DNA from: Candidatus Zixiibacteriota bacterium | Lineage (GTDB): Bacteria; Zixibacteria; MSB-5A5; GN15; FEB-12 | DNA: 64,000 nt | Assembly: GCA_022571985.1 (NCBI GenBank) | Contig: JACZWU010000006.1 | Coordinates: 1 to 64,000, forward strand | Direction: 5' to 3' | Shown here: positions 33,664-43,041 of the stretch, one piece after another | How positions within the stretch are numbered: the stretch's first letter is position 1 | Layout: each line of letters opens with the position of its first letter | Made by a program: the position numbers and the translations under genes | Notes under the pieces: generated by a model | What the model was told of the DNA's origin: nothing | Databases searched by the model: none | What the model saw: the letters and a program-made list of their open reading frames with translations, nothing else

Positions 33664-34878
33664 ATGCAAAAAATTTCAGTTTCAGATATTAATTTCCGCG
33701 GACGGAAAGTTCTCTTAAGAGTTGATTTCAATGTTCCGATTGATAAGACAGGTAAAATTACCGACGAGCACCGCCTCACCAGCACTCTGCCTACTATAAA
33801 CAAAATCATAGACGATGGCGGCACAGTTATCATCTGCTCTCATATGGGACGTCCACAGGGAAAAGCAGTCAAAGAGTTATCACTGAAGCCGATTGCAAAA
33901 AGATTATCAGAACTTCTGGGCAAAAATGTTCTCTTTGCAGAAGATTGTATCGGGCCCGAAGCCTCCAATCTGACCGGCAAACTATCAGCAGGCGACTGTC
34001 TGCTGCTTGAAAATCTTCGATTTCACATTGAAGAAGAAAATAATGACGAGGACTTCGCCCAAAAACTATCAACCCTGGCAGACATCTATGTCAATGATGC
34101 TTTCGGCGCAGCTCATCGCGCCCATGCTTCAACAACAGCCGTCACCAAATTTTTCCCGCAAGCGGTGGCTGGTCTATTGATGGAAAAAGAACTTCGCTTT
34201 TTGGGGCAGGCGCTAAACAGCCCCGACCGTCCCCTGGCAGCTATTATCGGCGGAGCTAAAGTATCTGATAAGATTGACATAATTGATAATCTGTTGGGCA
34301 AAGTCGACCTGCTTTTGATTGGCGGCGGCATGGTCTTTACTTTTGCCAAAGCCATGGGTTACAGTATCGGAGAATCACTTCTGGAAGAAAACAAGATAGA
34401 TCTTGCCAGAAAATTAATAGAAGAATTTAAGAGCTCTGAGACTACCGTAGTTTTTCCGACCGATACGATTGTAGCTGCAGAAATCTCTGACTCGGCTAAA
34501 ACAGAAGTCGTCTCGATTGAAGCTGTTCCGGACGGTTCAATAGGACTTGATATCGGCCCTGAGTCGGTCAGGCTTTTTAAGAATTCCCTCAAAGACGCCC
34601 GAACTATCATATGGAACGGACCTATGGGAGTATTCGAATATAAGCCGTTTGAAACAGGTACCTTTGAAATCGCCAGAGAACTGGCAGTGCTGACATCAAG
34701 CGGAACAAAAACAATTGTTTCCGGTGGTGACACCGGTGCCGCCATAGCCAGATTAAGCCTCGAAAATAAATTCACCCATATTTCTACCGGCGGTGGAGCG
34801 ACGCTTGAATTCTTAGAAGGAAAAAACCTGCCCGGTATTGAAGTCCTAACTGATAAACCAAAAGTTCAAGCAGTCTGA
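33664..34878 (+). CDS. pgk: phosphoglycerate kinase
   Basis: 404 residues. The substrate-binding motif RVDFNVP near residue 21, the hinge, and the nucleotide motifs GGAKVSDKI and GGGMVFTFAKAMG are present. The C-terminal VSGGDTGAAI and ISTGGGATLEFLEG complete the family pattern. It makes ATP from 1,3-bisphosphoglycerate in the cytoplasm. Its last base is the first base of the tpiA ATG (TGATG), so the two are translationally coupled. Confidence 0.97.
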   Translation: MQKISVSDINFRGRKVLLRVDFNVPIDKTGKITDEHRLTSTLPTINKIIDDGGTVIICSHMGRPQGKAVKELSLKPIAKRLSELLGKNVLFAEDCIGPEASNLTGKLSAGDCLLLENLRFHIEEENNDEDFAQKLSTLADIYVNDAFGAAHRAHASTTAVTKFFPQAVAGLLMEKELRFLGQALNSPDRPLAAIIGGAKVSDKIDIIDNLLGKVDLLLIGGGMVFTFAKAMGYSIGESLLEENKIDLARKLIEEFKSSETTVVFPTDTIVAAEISDSAKTEVVSIEAVPDGSIGLDIGPESVRLFKNSLKDARTIIWNGPMGVFEYKPFETGTFEIARELAVLTSSGTKTIVSGGDTGAAIARLSLENKFTHISTGGGATLEFLEGKNLPGIEVLTDKPKVQAV

Positions 34879-35630
34879 TGTCCCGGCCAAAAATCATTGC
34901 CGGCAACTGGAAAATGAACTGCACTCCGGCCGAAACTAAAGAGCTCATCACCAGCTTAATTGCCAGCGAAAAATCTGAATCTGAGATTGTTACAATTGTC
35001 TGTCCTCCATTTACTTCTTTGTCGGTGGCATCTGAACTTTTATCAGAGAGCAGCATTAAACTCGGCGCTCAGAATCTTTCTGAGCATGAATCCGGAGCCT
35101 ATACCGCCGAAATTTCGGCTGGAATGCTAATTGCTGCCGGTGTTAAATATGTAATAATCGGGCATTCCGAACGGCGTCAATATTATCATGAAAATGACAG
35201 TCTGATTAACGCAAAGCTGAAAGCAGCCCTTAATAACGGCCTTCTGCCCATATTTTGTGTCGGTGAATCCCTTAAAGAAAGAGAAGCCGGCAAAAGTCAA
35301 AAAGTGGTTTCCGGGCAATTGTTAAACGGCATGGATGGCCTGAGTCTAGAAAATATGAGAAATCTTACTGTCGCCTATGAGCCGGTTTGGGCTATTGGAT
35401 CAGGTAAAACGGCAACTCCTAAAATGGCCCAGGATATGCATAAGTATATACGAGAGAATTTGGCCAAAATTGAACCAGCTATTGCAAGTTCGACGCCTAT
35501 TTTGTATGGTGGATCGGTTAAGGCGGATAACGCTGTCGGACTATTTAGCCAGCCTGACATAGATGGGGCTCTGGTTGGCGGAGCGTCGCTTAGCGCCGAT
35601 AGCTTTATGAAGATAATAGAAGCAGCTTGA
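34878..35630 (+). CDS. tpiA: triosephosphate isomerase
   Basis: 250 residues with the full set of TIM motifs: AGNWKMN near residue 8, the His region IIGHSERRQYY near 93-103, and the catalytic Glu in VAYEPVWAIGSGKTATP near 165. The phosphate-binding ends LYGGSVKADN and ALVGGASL are also present. It interconverts dihydroxyacetone phosphate and glyceraldehyde-3-phosphate. It overlaps pgk by one base and is followed after 22 nt by secG. An operon of these three enzymes with secG is common in bacteria. Confidence 0.97.
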   Translation: MSRPKIIAGNWKMNCTPAETKELITSLIASEKSESEIVTIVCPPFTSLSVASELLSESSIKLGAQNLSEHESGAYTAEISAGMLIAAGVKYVIIGHSERRQYYHENDSLINAKLKAALNNGLLPIFCVGESLKEREAGKSQKVVSGQLLNGMDGLSLENMRNLTVAYEPVWAIGSGKTATPKMAQDMHKYIRENLAKIEPAIASSTPILYGGSVKADNAVGLFSQPDIDGALVGGASLSADSFMKIIEAA

Positions 35631-35652
35631 GTTTTAAATAAGGAGAATAATT

Positions 35653-36078
35653 TTGTTTGCAATTTTAGTAGTTACTCACATTCTCATTTCGTTTTCTTTG
35701 ATACTTGTAGTTTTGATGCAGTCAAGTAAAGGCGAGGGTCTGGCCGGTTCTGCCTTTGGCGGCGGCGGCGTTTCCGGAGCAGTTTTTGGCGGTCGCGGGG
35801 CGGCCTCGTTTTTGTCCAAGTCAACCTCTGTCCTGGCAGCCCTGTTCATGCTCAACAGCGGTGCCCTGGCGCTTATTTCAAGCGGCGGACCAACTGGCTC
35901 GAACCCTGGCGGACAACCGGGTGAATCAGTTGTAACACGCCAGGCCCAGCAGGAAAGAGAGCAATCCTTGCGACAACAACAGCAGCAACAGACAACTTTC
36001 AGTGAAAGCCTTCAGATAACACCGATTGAAATAAAAACGACAACCAGTGATCAGTCCGGTGATACATCTGGAAATTAA
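35653..36078 (+). CDS. secG: preprotein translocase subunit SecG
   Basis: 141 residues, starting at TTG 35653 with AAGGAGA 9-10 nt upstream. Two membrane helices (about 4-22 and 58-76) flank the cytoplasmic loop QSSKGEGLAGSAFGGG, the family signature. The C-terminal tail is Gly/Gln/Thr-rich (QQEREQSLRQQQQQQ) and longer than the 110-residue E. coli protein. SecG supports the SecYE channel at the inner membrane. It ends the glycolytic operon and is followed 27 nt later by tRNA-Leu(GAG), the same neighbour as in E. coli (secG-leuU). Confidence 0.94.
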   Translation: MFAILVVTHILISFSLILVVLMQSSKGEGLAGSAFGGGGVSGAVFGGRGAASFLSKSTSVLAALFMLNSGALALISSGGPTGSNPGGQPGESVVTRQAQQEREQSLRQQQQQQTTFSESLQITPIEIKTTTSDQSGDTSGN

Positions 36079-36105
36079 TTTAGGAACGTGACTTCAGGAA
36101 AATCA

Positions 36106-36187
36106 GCGGATGTGGTGAAATTGGTATACACGCTATCTTGAGGGGGTAGTGGAGCAATCCGTGCCGGTTCGAGTCCGGCCATCCGCA
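36106..36187 (+). tRNA. tRNA-Leu(GAG)
   Basis: Acceptor GCGGATG / CATCCGC with discriminator A, D stem GTG/CAC, and anticodon stem CTATC/GGTAG. The loop TTGAGGG gives anticodon GAG (codons CUC/CUU). A long variable arm follows, as in all leucine tRNAs, and the T arm is GCCGG-TTCGAGT-CCGGC. Length is 82 nt, and CCA is not encoded. Confidence 0.95.
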
Positions 36188-36197
36188 TTTAGCATGA

Positions 36198-36231
36198 GAC
36201 CGCCAATCTGATGGTTGGCGGTCATTTTTTT
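36198..36231 (+). terminator. intrinsic terminator after tRNA-Leu
   Basis: GACCGCCAA (36198-36206) pairs with TTGGCGGTC (36215-36223), and a seven-T run follows. It closes the gap-pgk-tpiA-secG-tRNA unit. Confidence 0.9.
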
Positions 36232-36792
36232 GAAAAAATCCAACCACTTAAATATAAAAAAGATTTTATTTTATATTTTTTTTGCTTCGAATTAAACAAT
36301 TCGGTCTGCAAGATCGTCTCTGATTTGCGAATAACCTGTTTGAGCAAAACTGACCTTTGACAGATCACACAGAAGCTAAAGAGTTATCAACATTACCCGC
36401 CCTCTGCACACGTGCCACCGCACAGCCTAAGCTCTTGCTTAACAACGCCTTGCTCTTCGGGGGCAATCGCAGGATGAAGGTATGAGGCGATGAACCTGTT
36501 TATCTAAGAATTTTGTGACCAAATAGTTACCGACTAAAGCCCTAAATCTCTTTGGAGTAAACGACCAAAAATTCAAGCAATTTTCAGCGAATTAAGGTCA
36601 AAAAAATAATCAGTAATAATCTGTTTTTGTTGACTGTTTTCGGGCTTTTAGAGAGCTTTCGACTAAGTTTTGCGGTCAAATCAGATGACGAAAAAAAGGC
36701 TTGGCTAGCTGAAACTTTTAGAATAGCTTTTCTCATTGAAGATATGACGAACAAAACAGTTGCGAAATAATACAACATTACAAGGAGGAGTA
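36232..36792. other. long intergenic region before outer-membrane module 2
   Basis: The 560-bp stretch is AT-rich and contains no credible gene; a 64-codon minus frame at 36584-36778 has no family match or ribosome site. A TTGACT at about 36629 and an AT-rich block near 36250-36290 are visible, but I cannot name a firm promoter. It should contain the control region of the receptor operon that starts at 36793 with AAGGAGG. Confidence 0.5.
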
Positions 36793-39759
36793 ATGAAATC
36801 TAAATTACTCGTAGTACTCACGGTTTTTGTCTGCCTTGTTTCAGGCACCGTACTTTCAGCGGTATCAGGCCGCATCACGGGTGTCATAACAAGCTCAGAA
36901 ACAGGCGACGTAGTACCTGGCGCCAATGTGGCTGTGGTAGGCACATCGCTTGGAGGTATTACTGATGCAAATGGTAAGTATTCCATTTTGAACGTTCCGG
37001 TTGGCACTTATACAATACGTGTAAGTTCAGTCGGCTTTACAACACTTGAAGTTAGTAATGTATCGGTCTCTGTTGACCTGGCATCGTTTCAGGATCATAC
37101 GGTCGCTCCGACGACTGAAGAGCTGGGTGATGTGATTCGCGTTACGGCAGAAACGCCGATGGTTATCAGAGACAAAGTAGCCTCGATAAGCATTGTCAAA
37201 CGCGATGAGCTTTTGGCATTACCGACACGAGGTTTTGCAGACGTTGTGGGAATTCAGACAGGTGTAGTAAGAGTCACACCAAACCTCGGACCAAGAGGTC
37301 TCAGGGGAGCGCGTGAAGCTACCAACACTCCTGAATTAAATATCAGAGGCGGTCGACCCAGCGAGGTCGCCTATTATGTAGACGGCTTCTCACAGCAGGA
37401 CCCGCTTTCCGGTACATCGACTACTAATATCAGCAACAACGCCATCAAGGAAATATCGATTACTTCCGGCGGATTCCCGGCCGAATACGGTCACGTTGCG
37501 TCGGGTATCGTAAATGTAACTACTCTGTCCGGCGGAAATGAATACCACGGTAACGCCGAGGTCGTCACAGACAATTGGGGTGACAGCTTCAAGCACACTT
37601 ATGACCAGAACTGGTATTCGCTCGACCTGGGCGGACCGATCCCGGGAGTCGAAAACGGATATTTCTTTGGCTCTGTCGAGCGTCGCTACCATGGAGACAG
37701 AATGCCCTCAGCAATTGCTGATGATGTGCTGCCTTCAGGTTCTGTCAGACTTCCTAATAACAGCCTTGACGGCTGGTCCTATCAGGGAAAGATTGACTAT
37801 AAGTTTTCTGATAACCTGAAGTTACAGCTTTCCGGAACCGGTTCAAATGATGAGTGGCGTGGATATACTCATTCATATCTCTTTAATGCCGAACATATGC
37901 CATACTACAAAGATGATAATTTGAGCTTTAACGCCAAGCTGACACACACCATGAGTGCCAGTACTTTCTGGACTTTTAGCGGAACATATTTTGTAACCGA
38001 GAGATTCCGTGGTGATGGAATTTACCGTGAAGACATCTGGGCCTATGGGCGTCCCGGCGGCAATCCCAGAAATGATGTTGAAAACCTCTTCAGATCATTT
38101 GATAATATAGAAATCGATTCTATAACCGGTGACCGCATTTTTACGCCAGTCACTTTCGTGACTATTTCCGGTGACTCTCTCGGCACTCCTGATGGTCTCG
38201 ACAGAACCTTCGTCGCTGATGGTGACGAAGCACACGTCTGGGATGATTATCTCAGGAGAAAGTCGGCCTACATCGGCTTCAAGGGACAGATTACCAGCGA
38301 AATAACATCAGAGCATACCATCAAAGGTGGCTTTGAATTTAATCGCCATACGCTTCGATTCTATCAGCATTTCTTCCCGGTATCCGTATATAAAGGTGTT
38401 GGCACTGGTGGCTTCCAGGATGTCAACCGTTATGGCTACGACGTATTTGGTGAAGAGTCTGACGATGAAGACTGGCGAAATGAAACCAAGCACCCCATTG
38501 ATATTGGTTTCTTCCTGCAGGACCGCCTGGAATATGAAGGCTTGATTATTACTGGAGGCCTGAGATTTGACTACTTTGATTACAAAGCGCTCCGGCTGCG
38601 CGACCCGGCATTGCCTTTAAATCCTGATTCATTAGGATTCGCTGGCAATCCACCACTTGACAGCCTCGCCTCAGTTCTCGATTTGGGCGACACCGAAGAT
38701 AGCGAGAAATTCACCAGACTTTCTCCACGCTTAGGTGTGGCTTTCCCGATTTCAGATAAGACTCAGATGAGACTATCCTACGGCCAGTTTTACCAACGAC
38801 CGGAGCTGCAAAATCTGTATGTAGGCTATGACTTCCTGGACTTCAAAATCAATACCGGAGGTTACTATGTTTCTTTCGGTAGTCCGAATCTGAAGCCCCC
38901 GAAAACAACCGCTTATGAGATTGGTATAACCCGTCAGATGGGAGACAATACCTCCTTTGACATAAACATTTTCTACAAAGATATTTCTGATCTCATTCAA
39001 GTCTTTAATCAACCCTCGCAGCCTACTTCGTTTGCCACTTATCGCAATTCGGACTACGGCACGGTTAAAGGTCTTGAATTCCGTCTCACCACCAGAAGAA
39101 CCAACCAGATAGCATTGGATTTCAAATATACCCTTTCGTTTGCTACAGGTACCGGTTCTTATTCGAATTCACAGGGTAACGTTGCCTGGGTAAACGCTAA
39201 TGCGCCCAGACAAACTGCCCCGCTTTCGTTTGACCAGACTCACAAGTTTGTCGGTAACTTTGACCTCAGATACAGCGCACAGGAAGGACCGCGTTTGGGC
39301 GATATGTATCCGCTCGAAAACTTTGGCGTCAATGTGTTGCTGATAGCATCCAGTGGTCTTCCTTATACCCCTGTCCAGATATTAAACGAAGCAACTCTTG
39401 GTGCTTTCGCTCCGATTGCTTTGGATACGCGAAATTCCGAGACAGGACCCTGGACATTATCGATAGACTTGAAAGCCGAGAAGTCATTTAATGTGGGCAA
39501 CTTTAAGCTTGCTCCGTATTTATGGATAAAGAATCTCCTTGACAGAGACAATGTTGTTCAGGTTTGGGAAGGCAGCGGCCGCGCGAATTCAACCGGCTGG
39601 CTGGAGACTCTTGAAGGTCAGACTTTCGTAAATAATACCAGTGACGTTGACGATGCCACCGGCTTAACGGGTGAAGAGAAATACGAAATTGCTCAGAACC
39701 ACCCTCTAAACTATGCTAATCCGCGGCAGATATACTTTGGATTAAGGGCATCATTTTAA
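36793..39759 (+). CDS. TonB-dependent receptor with carboxypeptidase-like N-domain, module 2
   Basis: 988 residues from ATG 36793, which has AAGGAGG 6 nt upstream. A signal peptide (about 1-23) is followed by a carboxypeptidase-regulatory-like domain (about 24-110, GRITGVITSSETGDVVPGAN). The plug (about 118-260) contains LNIRGGRPSEVAYYVDGFSQQDPL and ITSGGFPAEYGHVASGIVNV. A long barrel ends in the terminal strand QIYFGLRASF. It shares domain order and many motifs with 16759-19431 but is about 100 residues longer. It should bind and import a ligand across the outer membrane with TonB. It leads an operon with 39784-43023 and 43042-44037. Confidence 0.93.
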   Translation: MKSKLLVVLTVFVCLVSGTVLSAVSGRITGVITSSETGDVVPGANVAVVGTSLGGITDANGKYSILNVPVGTYTIRVSSVGFTTLEVSNVSVSVDLASFQDHTVAPTTEELGDVIRVTAETPMVIRDKVASISIVKRDELLALPTRGFADVVGIQTGVVRVTPNLGPRGLRGAREATNTPELNIRGGRPSEVAYYVDGFSQQDPLSGTSTTNISNNAIKEISITSGGFPAEYGHVASGIVNVTTLSGGNEYHGNAEVVTDNWGDSFKHTYDQNWYSLDLGGPIPGVENGYFFGSVERRYHGDRMPSAIADDVLPSGSVRLPNNSLDGWSYQGKIDYKFSDNLKLQLSGTGSNDEWRGYTHSYLFNAEHMPYYKDDNLSFNAKLTHTMSASTFWTFSGTYFVTERFRGDGIYREDIWAYGRPGGNPRNDVENLFRSFDNIEIDSITGDRIFTPVTFVTISGDSLGTPDGLDRTFVADGDEAHVWDDYLRRKSAYIGFKGQITSEITSEHTIKGGFEFNRHTLRFYQHFFPVSVYKGVGTGGFQDVNRYGYDVFGEESDDEDWRNETKHPIDIGFFLQDRLEYEGLIITGGLRFDYFDYKALRLRDPALPLNPDSLGFAGNPPLDSLASVLDLGDTEDSEKFTRLSPRLGVAFPISDKTQMRLSYGQFYQRPELQNLYVGYDFLDFKINTGGYYVSFGSPNLKPPKTTAYEIGITRQMGDNTSFDINIFYKDISDLIQVFNQPSQPTSFATYRNSDYGTVKGLEFRLTTRRTNQIALDFKYTLSFATGTGSYSNSQGNVAWVNANAPRQTAPLSFDQTHKFVGNFDLRYSAQEGPRLGDMYPLENFGVNVLLIASSGLPYTPVQILNEATLGAFAPIALDTRNSETGPWTLSIDLKAEKSFNVGNFKLAPYLWIKNLLDRDNVVQVWEGSGRANSTGWLETLEGQTFVNNTSDVDDATGLTGEEKYEIAQNHPLNYANPRQIYFGLRASF

Positions 39760-39783
39760 GATAAAACGATGAGGAAAATCAAA

Positions 39784-42700
39784 ATGAAACAAAAAGCAAT
39801 TATAGTATTGAGCTTGCTTGCCTTGGCGGTGTCAGCCTTTGCGTTGGCGCCACTGGGCGGCAAATTCAGTCAGAAGGATTCTCTTATTAGAGACACCGGT
39901 ACCTGGATTGATGCAAACCAGATATTGATGTTTGTAACCAACAAGGGATCTTTCGCATACGATCAGGGTGGCTTGCTGGGCAAGAACGACGGGCTTTATT
40001 TCCCGTTCTCGAGCTTGGATGACATTGCAGATCAATCGAATAATACTTCTGTGATATTTGCAGCGGGTATCTGGGTGGGAGCGGTAGATGCTGCTACCGG
40101 CGATACCCTGGTAACTATTGCAGAATACGCCGACGATTGGTATCCCGGCCCGATGATCGGCACTTCTTTCGATCCCGGTTCTGATACCGACCCGGCTGAT
40201 AGAGTTTACAAGCTGCATGCCGACTCGCTGGCAAGTAATCCCAATACCGATTACACAGAATGGCCGGTAGCTGACGGCGCTCCGGTTGATTCCCTCGGTG
40301 CCCCGGCGATACTGGGTGACCAGATGCTCTGGTCCGTCTATAATGACGCCAACCCGGCGCCGCATACAAACGATGCTTCAAGTGCGATTGGTATGGGGCT
40401 GGAAATTCGCCAGACTACTTTCGCATTTGATCGAACTGATGCCCTGGCAAACATCGTTTTTGTTAAATACCAAATCTACAATAATGGTGGTTTGACTTTA
40501 ACAGATATGTTTGTTTCACTTTGGGCTGATCCGGATTTAGGCAACGCCGGTGATGACCTTGTTGGATCTGATACTGTTCTATCGCTCGGTTATTGCTATA
40601 ATGAAGGAAACGACAGTGATTACGGCAGTGATCCCCCGGCAGTCGGATTTGACTTCTTCCAGGGTCCCCTGATTTTTACAGGTGATAACGCAGATACTGC
40701 CAAAATGTGGGACACTACTTTTGTCGGTTATCTGAATATGGGCATGACTTCATTTAACAAATATATCAACGGCACTGACCCGCAAAACTTAGTCTGGACC
40801 TACCAGTATATGAACGGCCTGGACGCTTCTCTGAATGGAGCACCGCTCCCCAATGGCACTAAGTTCTTTGCTCCCGGTGACCCGACGACTGGCGTAGGCG
40901 ACCTTGATTTTGCCTCCTCAGATAGAAGATACATGCTTACTACCGGGCCATTTGATTTTGCACCCGGAGACAGCACCGAAATTCTCGCGGCCATAATAGT
41001 GGGACAAGGCGGCGACCGCTTGTCATCAATTTCGGTATTGAAGTTTAATGATAAGTTTGCACAACAGGCTTATGATATCAATTTCAATCTATTGCAGGTT
41101 CCGGCAGCTCCTGAGGTCATAGTTCACCCGCTGGACGGCAGTGTAGCCATGGAATGGACTGACACTTCAGAAGTCGACCCAGGTGATTACCCGTTCCAGG
41201 GTTATTCGATTTTTCAAGGAGAATCTCCTAACGGACCATGGACTCGTATCGCTAATTTTGATGTTATCGATGGGGCTGCAATTATCATTGATGAAGTGTT
41301 GGATCCTTTAACTGGCGTTATTGAACAGCGAGCTATTAAATTTGGCTCTGATAATGGCATTCGACATTTTTTCAGCACTAATGCAGACATCATCAGTGGA
41401 GGCTTGTTAGTAAATAATACTGAATACTTCTTCCGGGTAGAAGCATACTCCTATAACAGCAGTCCTGTAGCAACTCCTAAGACCCTTACATCAGCTACCG
41501 TTATCAGAGGTATTCCCCAGGGTCCGGTAGTGGATTTTGAATACCCGTTTACTTTTGGTGACACACTTGGTATTTCGCACGTAGGCGTATCAGGCGGAAC
41601 TGTTACACCGATTGTTGTGGGCCCGGATTCTCTAACCGGAGATACTTATCGGGTCATATTCTTTGATACTATATTAGTTACAGTAATAGATACTGGCATG
41701 GGACCAGAAACAACTTTTACAGATGCAGTCTATTGGAATCTGGATAATGTAACACAAGGTACATCAGTCCTTACCAAGCAGTTTAACCAGACGGGTGATG
41801 ATACCTATCCGGTGACGGACGGATTCGTGGTGAAAGTAGCCGGTCCTGCCCCGGGCTTCCTCAGCTTTGAAGTTGTTGCCAATGGCTCCGGTCCGGTTGT
41901 CCCGCCGGGAGCTGCTGCTTTGAACTTCCAGGGCTTTCCTACTCCGAATGATGAAAACCCGGGTGACGGTGCAGACACGCAGCCCGGCCAATGGGCGATC
42001 CATACCGGCGACACGCAGCCCAATGGCTCTCGCGGCAGCTACTCAGCTTTCCTGAGTCGCGTGTTCCGGCTTTCAAATAATGATGGTGCGAACCTGGGCG
42101 CCTACGACCTTGAATGGCGCTTTACTGGCTCAAACAGTAACCCCGGAGTGGACGGAGGCTATGCCTGGGATCCATTTGACCAGGGCGTCGCTATTTGGGT
42201 GCCGTTTGAGCAATGGAGAATCGGAATAGGCACACCGAATGACCCCAGCGATGACGTACGCATGATGCCATGGATGATTGACAATACCAGAAGCGGCACA
42301 TTCGATTTAGAATCATGGGGCGACGCTGCAACTGCCCCTCCGGGCTTTGTAGTTGGAGATCCCTCCACAGAACACTCCGGTTCCGGTGGCAGCAATGATC
42401 CGTTTACAGATTGGGTATATTGGTTCATGCCGGGTGACGATTCGCCGGGCGAGGCTGGATACCAGGAATTTGAAGACTCAATTCTTGCTGATCCCGCTGG
42501 ATACTCGGGCGGCGCCACTAGCGTTGAATACCTTGCAAGAACGGTTTTGATAAGTTGGAATGGTGGTACAGCACCACCATTCGCTCAAGATATGCCTGAG
42601 ATTGGTACAGTATTCCGGATGGTAACTGCCATTCCAAACGGGCCAGTTGACACCTTCACCTTTACGCCCCCTGCGCCGGCTGCAGTGACCGGAGGTGCAG

Positions 42701-43023
42701 AGCTTCTCGAGAATGTCAAAGTAGTTCCGAACCCGTACTACCTATTTTCAAGCTATGACCCGAGCCGAACTAATCGCGTTCTAAAATTCATCAATCTTCC
42801 GGCAACATGTAATATTTCGATTTACAACCTCGCCGGGGACTTTGTTATAGAAATCGTAAAAGACGATCCCTCTACAGCTGAGGCAACGTGGAACGTTACC
42901 AACGATTTTAATGTGCCGGTTGCATCTGGCATTTATATTTACGTTGTGGATGCTCCGGGATTCGGTCAGAAAATCGGCAAGATGGCCATATTTACTGAAA
43001 TTGAAATTTTAGGTCAATACTAA
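39784..43023 (+). CDS. large surface protein with C-terminal sorting domain, module 2
   Basis: About 1079 residues from ATG 39784 (GAGG about 9 nt upstream); a start at 39769 is possible. After a signal peptide (about 1-20) comes a long Asp/Gly/Asn/Thr-rich region with beta-sandwich segments, including an FN3-like block near residues 435-560. The C-terminus carries NVKVVPNPYYLFSSYDPS, then ISIYNLAGDFVIEIV and VASGIYIYVVDAPGFGQKIGKMAIF, a FlgD/Por-type sorting domain. It is 24 nt after the receptor and 18 nt before a PorV-like gene, which agrees with export and surface attachment. Its ligand is unknown. The architecture matches 14017-16743 though sequence identity appears modest. Confidence 0.85.
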   Translation: MKQKAIIVLSLLALAVSAFALAPLGGKFSQKDSLIRDTGTWIDANQILMFVTNKGSFAYDQGGLLGKNDGLYFPFSSLDDIADQSNNTSVIFAAGIWVGAVDAATGDTLVTIAEYADDWYPGPMIGTSFDPGSDTDPADRVYKLHADSLASNPNTDYTEWPVADGAPVDSLGAPAILGDQMLWSVYNDANPAPHTNDASSAIGMGLEIRQTTFAFDRTDALANIVFVKYQIYNNGGLTLTDMFVSLWADPDLGNAGDDLVGSDTVLSLGYCYNEGNDSDYGSDPPAVGFDFFQGPLIFTGDNADTAKMWDTTFVGYLNMGMTSFNKYINGTDPQNLVWTYQYMNGLDASLNGAPLPNGTKFFAPGDPTTGVGDLDFASSDRRYMLTTGPFDFAPGDSTEILAAIIVGQGGDRLSSISVLKFNDKFAQQAYDINFNLLQVPAAPEVIVHPLDGSVAMEWTDTSEVDPGDYPFQGYSIFQGESPNGPWTRIANFDVIDGAAIIIDEVLDPLTGVIEQRAIKFGSDNGIRHFFSTNADIISGGLLVNNTEYFFRVEAYSYNSSPVATPKTLTSATVIRGIPQGPVVDFEYPFTFGDTLGISHVGVSGGTVTPIVVGPDSLTGDTYRVIFFDTILVTVIDTGMGPETTFTDAVYWNLDNVTQGTSVLTKQFNQTGDDTYPVTDGFVVKVAGPAPGFLSFEVVANGSGPVVPPGAAALNFQGFPTPNDENPGDGADTQPGQWAIHTGDTQPNGSRGSYSAFLSRVFRLSNNDGANLGAYDLEWRFTGSNSNPGVDGGYAWDPFDQGVAIWVPFEQWRIGIGTPNDPSDDVRMMPWMIDNTRSGTFDLESWGDAATAPPGFVVGDPSTEHSGSGGSNDPFTDWVYWFMPGDDSPGEAGYQEFEDSILADPAGYSGGATSVEYLARTVLISWNGGTAPPFAQDMPEIGTVFRMVTAIPNGPVDTFTFTPPAPAAVTGGAELLENVKVVPNPYYLFSSYDPSRTNRVLKFINLPATCNISIYNLAGDFVIEIVKDDPSTAEATWNVTNDFNVPVASGIYIYVVDAPGFGQKIGKMAIFTEIEILGQY

Positions 43024-43041
43024 TTAAAGAGGATAGATAAA

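Noticed and set aside
36584-37007. Minus-strand frames upstream of and within the second receptor gene
   Set aside because: No ribosome site, no recognisable motif, and one is antisense to the receptor signal peptide region.
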